From: Akkermansia sp.
GTDB lineage: Bacteria > Verrucomicrobiota > Verrucomicrobiia > Verrucomicrobiales > Akkermansiaceae
Length of the DNA: 10,479 nt
Reading direction: 5' to 3'
Assembly (NCBI GenBank): GCA_020047775.1
Contig: JAIFNK010000295.1
Coordinates: forward strand, 1-10,479
Shown here: positions 1 to 8,681 of the stretch, piece by piece
How the letters are laid out: each line of letters starts with the position of its first letter
Numbering within the stretch: the first letter of the stretch is position 1
Notes under the pieces: model-generated
What the model was told of the DNA's origin: nothing
The model's input: the letters and a program-made list of their open reading frames with translations, nothing else
Database searches by the model: none
Made by a program: the position numbers and the translations under genes

Positions 1-842
1 TCATCGACGGCGAACACATCCTCGAGGTCCACGGCATCGGCCCGATGGACGGCTCACGCATCCAGGGCTCCAGGATCCAGCTCACCCAGGGCCTCCATCC
101 CATCCGCGTCGAATACCTCCAAAACAAGGGCAATCGAGGCATTTCCATCGGTTGGCGGCCGTTCGAGGAAAAACAAATCCGGTGGCTCACCGCCAGCAAG
201 AAGACCACTCCCAAGACCCGCGAGCCACTCCCCATCGGCCCGGTCGATGGCCGGCCCGTCATCTATCGGAACTTCATCACCGGCACCACCCCCCGCGCCA
301 TCGGCGTCGGCTTCCCCGGCGGGCTCAACCTCGCCTGGTCCGCCGACCACCTCGGTCCCGAGCTTCTCTGGACCGGTGCGTTCCTCGACGGCGCCGCCAA
401 GTGGCGCAACCGCGGCACCGCCAACAATCCGCCCGCAGGGGAAAACGTCGTCGACCTCGGCAACTCGAAGTCCCTCCCCGCCGAAGCCCGGTTCAAAGGC
501 TACAAGCTCGACCCCGCCGGGAATCCCACCTTCATCGTCCAAATCGGCGGACAAGTCCTCTTGGACTCATGGCGCATGACCGACGCACCCGATGTCACAT
601 CCTCCACCCGTCAACCCGCCATCCTCAGGGAAATCACCCTCACCGGCAAGGGTCCGGCATTGGAACTTCCCATCTCCGACAACTTCGCGGCCAAGCTCTA
701 CGACGACCAGGAATATTCTTTCGGCGATCAATTCTTCATGCACGTCGGGGGAGAACCCCGCCTCGAGACTCGCGATGGTAAAACCCACTTGAAGATCTCT
801 CCCGGCCAAAGCACCTCGTTAGGCTACCGCTGGAAAAAATAG
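1..842 (+). CDS. PA14-domain secreted protein, C-terminal part (5' end outside window)
   Basis: The frame is open from base 3 to the TAG at 840-842, and homology-like sequence runs to the window edge, so the true start lies upstream. The first ~65 visible residues read as the second half of a PA14 beta-barrel: IDGEHILEVHG, then GLHPIRVEYLQNKGNRGISIGW, a pattern typical of PA14 modules that bind glycans in exported proteins. A second domain follows, beginning near PVIYRNFITGTTPRAIGVGF, with LLWTGAFLDGAAKWRNRG further on. From memory this resembles the C-terminal module of PVC-type multidomain proteins that carry a cytochrome or propeller domain further upstream. No CxxCH heme motif is in the visible part. 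A small direct duplication encodes GSRIQ twice (51-65 and 66-80). It is probably extracytoplasmic, by family. It ends 68 bases before the hairpin at 911-977. Substrate and enzymatic role, if any, are unknown. Confidence 0.85.
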   Translation, partial: IDGEHILEVHGIGPMDGSRIQGSRIQLTQGLHPIRVEYLQNKGNRGISIGWRPFEEKQIRWLTASKKTTPKTREPLPIGPVDGRPVIYRNFITGTTPRAIGVGFPGGLNLAWSADHLGPELLWTGAFLDGAAKWRNRGTANNPPAGENVVDLGNSKSLPAEARFKGYKLDPAGNPTFIVQIGGQVLLDSWRMTDAPDVTSSTRQPAILREITLTGKGPALELPISDNFAAKLYDDQEYSFGDQFFMHVGGEPRLETRDGKTHLKISPGQSTSLGYRWKK

Positions 843-884
843 TTTTCCCTATTTCTAATCACCACCCACTCGACCGCCTTGCGC

Positions 885-939
885 GGATGTTCGATGTTCC
901 TCCTCTCTTCGTAAGTAGTCCCGGCTTCAGCCGGTCTTC
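885..939 (+). repeat. Interspersed repeat, intergenic copy (55 bp)
   Basis: This stretch starts with ggatgttcgatgttcc and ends with ggcttcagccggtcttc. It is identical to 2113-2167 at 53 of 55 positions. The only differences are bases 913-914 (aa here, cc at 2141-2142). Its 3' half is the left arm of the hairpin at 911-977. The ttcgatgttc core is itself repeated: in the other copy it is preceded by a second, degenerate ttcgatgttc unit (2098-2107). The pairing with a REP-like palindrome suggests a dispersed genomic repeat family rather than a one-off duplication, but the window alone shows only two copies. Confidence 0.9.
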
Positions 940-977
940 TCTTCCGCACAAGACCGGCTAAAGCCGGGACTACCTAC
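911..977. repeat. REP-like palindrome / strong hairpin
   Basis: The arms 911-938 and 950-977 pair at 26 of 28 positions; the mismatches are 914 opposite 974 and 928 opposite 960. The loop is 11 bases (939-949). The core of the left arm reads gtagtcccggcttcagccgg, and the right arm contains ccggctaaagccgggactac. There is no T-tract after either arm, so it is not a textbook intrinsic terminator. It could still slow transcription from the PA14 gene, whose stop is at 842, or protect its mRNA 3' end. The left arm recurs at 2143-2166 inside a coding sequence without its partner arm, which fits a mobile or dispersed REP-type element. Confidence 0.85.
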
Positions 978-1230
978 AAAAATCCAGAAATTTCCGCCCT
1001 GCGCCCCACCCTCTTCCCATCGAAAATCAAAAACCGTCATTCCTCAATCCATTCCCCACGGGTTCCGGCCCCGCATTTGTGGATTGAGACCGTCCGGCCC
1101 CATCCGAGTCGACCCGCAGGTTCCGCAGGAACGGCAAGTCTCCGTCCGCTTTCCACGTGATATCCGCTAGGCCGGCTCGCTTGCCAACGCTCTCCACGGC
1201 TTAACCGGATATACGCACCCTCCACGGAAT

Positions 1231-1252
1231 AATCCTTGTCAAATCAAGGATT
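1231..1252. repeat. Small perfect hairpin at edge of AT-rich patch
   Basis: The arms aatccttg (1231-1238) and caaggatt (1245-1252) form a perfect 8-bp stem with loop tcaaat. No T-run follows on the plus strand. It sits where base composition changes from GC-rich to AT-rich, about 100 bases upstream of the small membrane-protein gene. Role unknown; it could be a weak terminator or a recombination scar. Confidence 0.4.
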
Positions 1253-1352
1253 GATGAACGATCCTCTCAGCGGAATCAACCTGGATTTCACTCCGCGACA
1301 TCCTAAGAATAAATCCTGTTCGGCTTAAAAAATTAATACCCAGAGTAGCCAG

Positions 1353-1598
1353 ATGCATAAGCCTAAAAAGACTAAATGTGGCATAAAGGGGTTGGTGTTC
1401 GCCGGACTTATTTTTGCATGCGTTGGGTTGTCCATGATTATTCAACCGGTTTCTTATGTCTCCCCAGGCGGGATGGGGAAATCTGGACCCATCCCGATAT
1501 CAGTCTTTGATGGAAATGATTCTGCATTTATCGGTCTAATTATACTTTTTATGGGAAGCTTTATACTAGTGGTTTCCTACAAAATTAAGAATCCATGA
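1353..1598 (+). CDS. Small two-helix membrane protein, family not recognised
   Basis: The 81-residue product has a basic N-terminus (MHKPKKTK), a hydrophobic segment at about residues 13-32 (LVFAGLIFACVGLSMIIQPV), a polar Gly/Pro-rich stretch at about 33-57, a second hydrophobic segment at about 58-75 (FIGLIILFMGSFILVVSY), and a short basic tail. The layout predicts a helical hairpin in the cytoplasmic membrane with both ends inside by the positive-inside rule. I do not recognise the family. The ATG at 1353 is the first in frame. Upstream bases are purine-poor apart from a weak gag, so the ribosome site is not convincing. GC content is about 41% over 1321-1620 by hand count, against 63-65% in sampled lines of the large genes, which suggests foreign origin or relaxed selection. 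It stands alone: the next firm gene starts 466 bases later. That it is a real gene rests on its membrane-protein character only. Confidence 0.5.
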   Translation: MHKPKKTKCGIKGLVFAGLIFACVGLSMIIQPVSYVSPGGMGKSGPIPISVFDGNDSAFIGLIILFMGSFILVVSYKIKNP

Positions 1599-2064
1599 AA
1601 TGCCTGATTTCTCCTACGGATGAGTCATTATCCCGCATGAATTTTCCCTGGCCGAACAAGAATAGATGTCAACTGAGGATTGTGGCATTGGGGGCATCAA
1701 TCGCCTTCACCGTGTATCCAAGAGTCCAAAGCGAACAAGAAGCCGTGCCTCCTGACGGACCATAAGCAACTCAAACTCATTCCATTTTCCTTTCAATCGC
1801 TCCCGGACGAGCACTCAAGCGTTGCTGAAATGAATGACCTCCCGAAAATCACAAACAATCCGAACGCACCCGAAGGCGGGCGACGTTGGACGGGCATCGG
1901 TTGTTTCAGCCCGGTTGTTTTCCCCGGCCATCGCTTAAATCCCTTGAAAACAGGTGGTAATCAGGCACTCGTTGAGCGTCGCTGAGTTGAACGGCGATTC
2001 CATTTCAAAACCGCCGCGCCCCATCCGCCGACAGACCGCCGCCACATTTTCTTCCCACTCAACC
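1599..2064. other. Intergenic region, no firm gene
   Basis: This stretch lies between the small membrane-protein gene and the propeller gene. Two weak reading frames exist. One at 1637-1765 (42 codons) has a basic N-terminus and a short hydrophobic run (RIVALGASIAFTVYP). The other at 1680-1985 (101 codons) reads as non-protein-like sequence. Neither has a ribosome site or a recognisable domain. The operon promoter should lie near the right end, but I see no clear -35/-10 pair. Composition is intermediate, rising to GC-rich after about 1860. Confidence 0.5.
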
Positions 2065-3549
2065 ATGCGCCTCACCCTCTCCTCATCCCTTCGACGTTCG
2101 ATGTTCCGCGTTGGATGTTCGATGTTCCTCCTCTCTTCGTCCGTAGTCCCGGCTTCAGCCGGTCTTCAGAGCGACTATTACCTCCGCGAGGAAATCCCGC
2201 TGCCGCCCGGCGAGGTCATGGAAATCAGTTCCATCGCGTTGATGCCGGAGCAGAAAATCGCCGTCGCCACCCGCCGCGGCGACCTTTGGATCTGTTCCGG
2301 CGCCTACGCCGATGATCTCAGCAAAGTCACGTGGAAGAAATTCGCCCAAAACCTCCACGAGCCGCTCGGCATGTTTTGGAAAAACGGCTCTCTCTTCCTC
2401 ACCCAGCGCCCGGAAGTCACCAAGATCACCGATGCCGACCACGACGGCCTCGCCGACTCCTTCGAAACGATCTGCTCCGACTGGGGCATCAGCGGAGATT
2501 ACCACGAATACGCCTTCGGCAGCGAACCAGACAAAAACGGCGACATCTGGGTCGTCCTCTGCCTCACCGGTTCCTCCGATGCCGACGCGGATTGGCGCGG
2601 TTGGGCGGTCCGCGTCACCCCGGACGGGAAAATGATCCCCACCTGCTCCGGCATCCGCTCGCCGGGCGGCATCGGCTTCAACGCCAGCGGCGACGTTTTC
2701 TACACCGACAACCAAGGCTTCTGGAACGGCTCATCCTCGCTCAAATGGCTCAAACCCGGCTCCTTCCAAGGGAATCCCAACGGCAACAAATACCACAAGC
2801 TCGCCAATCTTCCCGCCCCGCCCGATGTCACCAACAAATCCCGCGTGCTCGCCGAGCGCTTGAAATTCCCCATCTTCACCCCGCCCTCCGTCGTTCTGCC
2901 CCACGCGAAAGTCGGCCAATCGCCGACCGGCATCGCCTGCGACCAGAGCGGCGGCAAATTCGGCCCTTGGGAAAACCAGATCTACATCGGCGAGCAAACC
3001 CACTCGCAGGTCCAGCGCGTCTGCCTTGAGCAAGTCAAAGGCCTCTATCAGGGAGCCGTCTTTCATTTCCTCGAGGGCTTCGAGACCGGCCTCATCCCCA
3101 TCCGCCTCGACCAGCAAGCCGGCATCCTCTTCGCCGGCGGCTCCAACCGCGGCTGGGCCTCGCGCGGCAGCAAGCCTTTCACCCTGGAGCGGGTGAAATG
3201 GACCGGCAAAGTCCCCTTTGAAATCCAAACCATGACCGCCAACCCTGACGGTTTCACCCTGAATTTCACCGAACCCGTCGATCCCGCCACCGCCGGAAAT
3301 CCCGCGAGTTACGCGATGAAGGCCTGGACCTACATCCTACAGTCCGGTTACGGCAGCCCCGAAGTGGACCCAGCCACCCCGCAAATCACCGCCGCCACCG
3401 TTTCCGCCGACAAAAAATCCGTGCGCCTGAAAATCGACGGTCTCGTCCGCGGCCACGTCCACCACCTCGTATCCAAAGGCGTCACCTCCGCCACCGGCCA
3501 ATCCCTCTGGCACCCGGACGCCTACTACACCCTCAACGAGATCCCCTGA
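2065..3549 (+). CDS. Exported PVC-type beta-propeller protein (sorbosone dehydrogenase-like), no heme
   Basis: The 494-residue product resembles the PVC-specific propellers annotated as putative membrane-bound dehydrogenase or sugar-dehydrogenase-like. I chose the ATG at 2065, which gives a Sec signal peptide: arginines at 10-11 and 15, hydrophobic MFLLSSSVVP at 20-29, and a probable cut after ASA at about residue 32. The frame is open further upstream, but that sequence is not protein-like. Propeller signatures are GGIGFNASGDVFYTDNQG near the middle and GPWENQIYIGEQTHSQVQRV followed by GLYQGAVFHF. Residues 123-134 (DADHDGLADSFE) form an EF-hand-like calcium loop. The C-terminal ~110 residues (from about 383) look like a small beta-sandwich. 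No CxxCH motif is present, unlike relatives fused to cytochrome c. It is first in an operon with the heme protein 47 bases downstream, which may supply electron transfer (inference). Substrate unknown. Much of the signal peptide is encoded by an interspersed repeat. Confidence 0.85.
   Translation: MRLTLSSSLRRSMFRVGCSMFLLSSSVVPASAGLQSDYYLREEIPLPPGEVMEISSIALMPEQKIAVATRRGDLWICSGAYADDLSKVTWKKFAQNLHEPLGMFWKNGSLFLTQRPEVTKITDADHDGLADSFETICSDWGISGDYHEYAFGSEPDKNGDIWVVLCLTGSSDADADWRGWAVRVTPDGKMIPTCSGIRSPGGIGFNASGDVFYTDNQGFWNGSSSLKWLKPGSFQGNPNGNKYHKLANLPAPPDVTNKSRVLAERLKFPIFTPPSVVLPHAKVGQSPTGIACDQSGGKFGPWENQIYIGEQTHSQVQRVCLEQVKGLYQGAVFHFLEGFETGLIPIRLDQQAGILFAGGSNRGWASRGSKPFTLERVKWTGKVPFEIQTMTANPDGFTLNFTEPVDPATAGNPASYAMKAWTYILQSGYGSPEVDPATPQITAATVSADKKSVRLKIDGLVRGHVHHLVSKGVTSATGQSLWHPDAYYTLNEIP
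2113..2167 (+). repeat. Interspersed repeat, copy inside coding sequence (55 bp)
   Basis: This is the second copy of the repeat at 885-939 (53 of 55 identical). In the gene's frame it encodes roughly residues 17-35 of the propeller protein, CSMFLLSSSVVPASAGLQ, covering the hydrophobic core and the cleavage region of the signal peptide. The homology stops right after, where mature-protein sequence (SDYYLREEIP) begins. The right arm of the hairpin seen at 950-977 is absent here. A degenerate extra ttcgatgttc unit lies just upstream (2098-2107). Confidence 0.9.
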
Positions 3550-3596
3550 ATGAATGATAGCCTTCCGGGTCTCATGACGTATTTTGCCGTCGCCCG

Positions 3597-6406
3597 ATGA
3601 TCCGCCTGAACTGCCTTGCCATCACCCTGCTGCTTGTTTCCCCATCCAGTGCGGGAGAGCGGGTGGAGTTCAACCGCGACATCCGGCCCATCCTCACCAA
3701 GCACTGCACCGCTTGCCACGGCGGAGTGAAGGAGGCGGGTGAAATTTCATTCATCTATCGGGAAAAAGCGCTGGGAAAAGGCAAGTCCGGCGAGCGTCCC
3801 ATCGTCCCCGGCAAGCCCGCCGAGTCCGACATGCTGCGCCGCCTGCGCAGCACCGATCCGGACGAAATCATGCCCAAGCCGAAACACGGTCCGCCGTTAG
3901 CCACCGCCGAAATCGCGCTGATCGAACGCTGGATTTCCGAGGGTGCGGAGTGGCAGAACCATTGGGCGTTCGTGCCACCGAAGGAAACACCGGTGGCGAA
4001 AATTTCCGATGAAAAATGGCCCACCGTACCGCTCGACCGTTTCATCCTGCAACGGCTCGACCGGGAAAACCTCAAGCCATCGCCCGAAGCCAGCCCCGCC
4101 GAATGGCTGCGGCGGGTGAGCTTCGACCTCACAGGGTTGCCGCCGGCGGCGGAAGATTTGGCGCACTTGGAAAATGATCGCGCCGCCGTCGTGGATCGCT
4201 TGTTAGCATCGCCCGCTTTCGGCGAGCGCTGGGCGGCGGTGTGGCTCGACCTCGCCCGCTACTCGGACACCTACGGATTTGAAAAAGACCCGCACCGCGA
4301 CGTCTGGCCGTTCCGCGACTGGGTGATCCGCGCCTTCAACTCGGACATGCCATACGACCAGTTCACCATCGAGCAACTCGCCGGCGACCTGCTCCCTAAC
4401 GCCACTCCCGACCAGCGCCTCGCCACCGCATTCCATCGCAACACCCAGACCAACACCGAGGGCGGCACCGATGACGAGGAGTTCCGCGTGGCCGCTGTCA
4501 TCGACCGGGTCAGCACCACCTGGACCACCTGGCAGGCGACGACCTTCGGCTGCGTCCAGTGCCACTCGCATCCGTATGATCCCATCGGGCACGACGAGTT
4601 CTACAAGTTCATGGCCTTCTTCAACAGCACTGCGGATTTTGACCAGGACAACGATTTTCCGCGCATGAAAGTGCCGACAGATCCCGCCAAGTCCGCCGAA
4701 GCCTCGGCGCTTGAACTCGACATGCGGATCCTCCGCGAGCAACTCAACCAAACCGGCCACGATCTAGCGAAATCCACCGCCGACTGGAAACCCTTCACGC
4801 CCGACACCCTCGCCCCGACCCATGGAAAACTGGCGGTTTCCGACGACGGCACGATCCGCAGCGAAGGCACCTTGCCCAAGGGAAATATCCACAAGGTATC
4901 CGGTCCGGCACCGGCGTTCAGCGCCTTGCGCCTCGGAATCCTGCCGGAAAAAGACGACCCGAAAAAATGGCCCGAGCGCGGCTCGCTGGTCACGAAGTTC
5001 CAGGTGGATCTCATCGATCCGGCCGGAGCGGTGACGCCCGTCGCGATGAAGGAGGTTATCGCCGATCATCTGGGTGATCCCGTCGAACCCGAACCCGGCG
5101 GCAATGTCGGAGGATTTCCGAAACTCGAAGGCCCGCGCTGGTTCGTCTTCGTTCCGGAAAAAGCGGTGAGTCCAGCCCCCGGCGCGCGCCTGGAAATCTC
5201 GATGACCCAGAATGGCGAAACTGCGGGCTCCCAAGCCACCCCGGTCCGGCGCTTCGCCCTCGAAGTTTCCGATAGACCGGAATGGTCGGCGCTCGTTGAA
5301 GACCCGCGGCGCGTCGCCACCTGGAAATCCCGCGACGAGATGGCCAAGCGCTACAAGGCGATCGAAGGCAAGATGGTCCCGGTCATGATCGAGCGCACCG
5401 CCCGCGAAACCCGCGTCTTCGCCCGCGGCAACCGCTTGTCGAAAGAGAATCTGGTGACGACCGGCGTGCCGGAATTGTTAGCCAACCGCAACACCAAGGA
5501 CGGCATGAGCCGGCTCGACATGGCGCGCTGGATCGCCAGTCCGGAGAATCCGCTCACCGCCCGCGTGATGGTGAACCGCCTGTGGGGCGAGATTTTCGGC
5601 ACCGGCCTCGTCCAGACGGCGGAGGATTTCGGCACCTCCGGCACGCCGCCCAGTCATCCCGAACTGTTGGACCATCTTGCGCTGCGCTTTGAGGGCGAGT
5701 TCAAATGGTCGGTGAAGTCGATGCTCCGTGAAATCGTGCTGTCATCGACCTATCGGCAGACCCACCGCGCGTCGAAAGAACTCGTGGAAAAAGACCCCGC
5801 CAACCGCCTGCTGGCGCGTGGCCCGCGCAACCGGCTTTCCGCCGAAATGGTGCGCGACCAGGCGCTCGCCGTCGCCGGACTGCTGTCGCCGAAAATGCAC
5901 GGCCCGCCCGTCTATCCGCCGCAGCCTGAGGGAGTTTGGAATTCGGTTTACAGCGGCGCGAAGTGGAAGGAATCGACCGGCGAGGACCGCTATCGCCGGG
6001 GCCTTTACACCTACTCCAAGCGGACCAGCGGGTTTCCTGGATTTCTAACTTTCGACGCGCCGAGCCGCGACTTGTGCAGCGCCCGACGGTTAGTGAGCAA
6101 CACGCCGTTACAGGCGCTGGTCACCCTCAACGATCCCGCCCACATCGAGGCCGCGCAGGGATTCGCCAAGCGTTTGGCCGCGCACTCCACAGAGCTTCTG
6201 GCGCAGCTCGCGTTCGGCGTCATGCTCGCCACCCAGCAAGCCGCCTCGCCCGCGATGATTGCCGAACTCGCCGCCCTCCACGCCGACTGCGTTTCCGACT
6301 ATCAGAAGGATCCCGCCGGATCCGCCAAGCTCGCGGAAACACCGGCAGCCGCCGCACTCGTGCTCGTGGCGAACACGATTCTCAACCTGGACTCCGCCCT
6401 CACCCG

Positions 6407-6410
<4 letters not shown>
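3597..6410 (+). CDS. PSCyt1-PSCyt2 (DUF1549)-PSD1 (DUF1553) c-type cytochrome protein
   Basis: The 937-residue product has the classic planctomycete/verrucomicrobial domain order. A Sec signal peptide (about residues 1-19, ending SSA) precedes a PSCyt1 cytochrome with heme motif C37-TA-C40-H41 and a likely distal Met in EIMPKPKHG near residue 93. PSCyt2/DUF1549 spans about residues 130-370, with LDLARYSDTYGFEKD and a second CxxCH (C319, C322, H323) in FGCVQCHSHPYDPIGHDEFY. The middle region (about 390-620) is beta-rich and may be a carbohydrate-binding-like sandwich (inference). PSD1/DUF1553 starts near 634 and contains ARVMVNRLWGEIFGTGLV and PLQALVTLNDP; the C-terminus LVANTILNLDSALTR is typical, so the gene looks intact. 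The start at 3597 gives a good signal peptide but has no Shine-Dalgarno sequence. It is exported to the periplasm and binds heme c by family. The reaction is unknown; a role in oxidising or handling complex polysaccharides is a common conjecture. Its stop overlaps the DUF1501 start. Confidence 0.95.
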
Positions 6411-7897
<1,487 letters not shown>

Positions 7898-8429
7898 GCA
7901 AATTGGAGCGCGGGATTCATCCCAATACCTTTGCGGATCGGAAACTCAAGGAGCGGCGGAATCTGTCCGCCGATGCCCATGAAAGGCCAGTGAGGTGAGC
8001 AAAGCGCTTTTCATGGTCACCTCATGGTCAGGGCGAACACGTTTCGCCCCTCCTCGGTGATTAGCGCCCATCGACGAATCCTTAAAGTCATTGGGATTCA
8101 TCCCGCACGTGCCCGCCCCGTAGTGCGAACAACCCGCCCGCCTCGCCACCCCCGAGGGCGACAGAAACCTCCACTACGACCCACACCCACCGTGTGCGCA
8201 GCGGAAACACGCGTGAAACCGGCGCAAAAAACTCGATCCCTACGCCGCTGTCCCGTGTTTTCGCTATTCCTCATGTACGGCCTCCCGTTACGCGTGGTAT
8301 GGGTGCCCGTGCGCGAGGTAATGGGACTCATGCGCCACGTCTTAGGCCCGTGGCGGCGGGAGAGACAGTTGATGCGCGGCGCGATAGTGCTTCCACTTCC
8401 TGGCGGCCTCGTTAGGCTCTCTGCATTCC
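7898..8429. other. Intergenic region between operon and defence locus
   Basis: The first 200 bases hold the inverted-repeat element at 7910-8106. The remainder (8107-8429) is GC-rich. It contains a short inverted pair gtagtg/cactac, spaced about 50 bases apart, and no recognisable gene. A plus-strand frame at 8194-8415 is Arg/Pro/Thr-rich without domain character, so I reject it. No clear promoter for the downstream defence gene is visible. Confidence 0.55.
7910..8106. repeat. 197-bp imperfect long inverted repeat (MITE- or REP-doublet-like)
   Basis: The 17-bp ends 7910-7926 (gcgggattcatcccaat) and 8090-8106 (attgggattcatcccgc) are inverted copies differing only at the two central bases. Similarity between the two halves continues inward. 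A 7-bp hairpin at 7954-7972 (cggcgga/tccgccg) is mirrored by another at 8031-8048 (gggcgaa/ttcgccc), whose inverted sequence matches it at about 13 of 17 positions. The pair tgaggtga (7991-7998) and tcacctca (8017-8024) closes the inner part around a central palindrome aaagcgcttt (8001-8010). The whole element could fold as one cruciform or long RNA hairpin. It starts 12 bases after the DUF1501 stop, so it may also end that transcript. I see no target-site duplication and no coding capacity. I infer a non-autonomous repeat, but copy number cannot be judged here. Confidence 0.75.
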
Positions 8430-8681
8430 ATGAGTCCCCTCCAGAACATCCTCGCCACCTACCAGTCCGAGCGGGAAAAGGGCACCTACTTCGAGGAACT
8501 CATCCGCACCTATTTCCGCTACGAGGCCAACTTCGCCGATCGGTATTCCGACGTTTGGCACAAACGCACGCCGAGTTTCGCTTTCAAACAGCGCCGAATA
8601 GGCACTCGGGTGAAACGCGATCACGGATTCGAGCTAACGACATCCCGTATAAGGCCAACTCCTCACTGTATTTTCAATTAA
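8430..8681 (+). pseudogene. N-terminal stub of a type ISP-like restriction helicase
   Basis: The first ~43 residues (MSPLQNILATYQSEREKGTY, then FEELIRTYFRYEANFADRYSDVW) match, from memory, the conserved start of very large helicase/restriction proteins of the type ISP or COG4889 kind, usually well over 1000 residues. In those the YSDVW motif is followed by a Mrr-like nuclease segment and then helicase motors. Here similarity stops at about base 8560. The remaining ~40 residues are Arg/Thr-rich and non-homologous, ending at TAA 8679-8681. I checked the other two plus frames after the break and see no continuation, so this is a truncation rather than a simple frameshift. Relative to the remembered family there may also be a small in-frame deletion around ATYQSEREKG. 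The stop overlaps the next start as TAATG, so if translated it could act as a leader for the restriction gene. A short functional peptide is possible but less likely than a remnant. Confidence 0.7.

Larger units (their letters stand above)
843..1352. other. Intergenic region with hairpins, no gene recognised
   Basis: About 510 bases separate the PA14 gene from the small membrane-protein gene. Contents I can support: the 55-bp repeat copy (885-939), the hairpin at 911-977, an imperfect inverted repeat (1160-1173 with 1198-1212) and a perfect 8-bp stem at 1231-1252. A minus-strand reading frame of 62 codons (1037-1225) has no recognisable domain and an odd Arg/Gly-rich composition, so I do not call it. 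From about 1230 onward the DNA becomes AT-rich. I see no tRNA or other structural RNA signature and no convincing promoter. Confidence 0.6.

Noticed and set aside
51..80. Tandem 15-base near-duplication encoding GSRIQ twice
   Set aside because: Short and imperfect, compatible with chance or a small insertion in a PA14 loop. Not enough for a separate finding.
1037..1225. 62-codon minus-strand frame
   Set aside because: Arg/Gly-rich translation without domain character, sitting in a repeat-bearing intergenic region, with no other support.
1680..1985. 101-codon plus-strand frame upstream of the propeller gene
   Set aside because: No domain, hydrophobic pattern or ribosome site. The composition looks like translated non-coding DNA, and it overlaps the alternative small frame 1637-1765.
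1954..2064. Upstream extension of the propeller gene using an alternative start
   Set aside because: The extra residues are not protein-like and would bury the signal peptide internally. ATG 2065 gives a normal Sec signal.
2110..2130. Lipobox around Cys 18 of the propeller protein (RVGCS)
   Set aside because: The cysteine precedes the hydrophobic core instead of following it, so it cannot be a lipoprotein cleavage site.
885..2167. CRISPR array or tRNA gene
   Set aside because: Only two repeat copies about 1.2 kb apart with no regular spacers. I found no cloverleaf or T-loop (ggttcgaatcc-like) sequence in the window.
5936..6406. Upstream extension of the DUF1501 frame
   Set aside because: It only shadows the DUF1553 coding frame. 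The Tat signal requires the start at 6407, which also gives the ATGA overlap.
8194..8415. 73-codon frame before the helicase stub
   Set aside because: Low-complexity Arg/Thr/Pro composition, no domain, no ribosome site.
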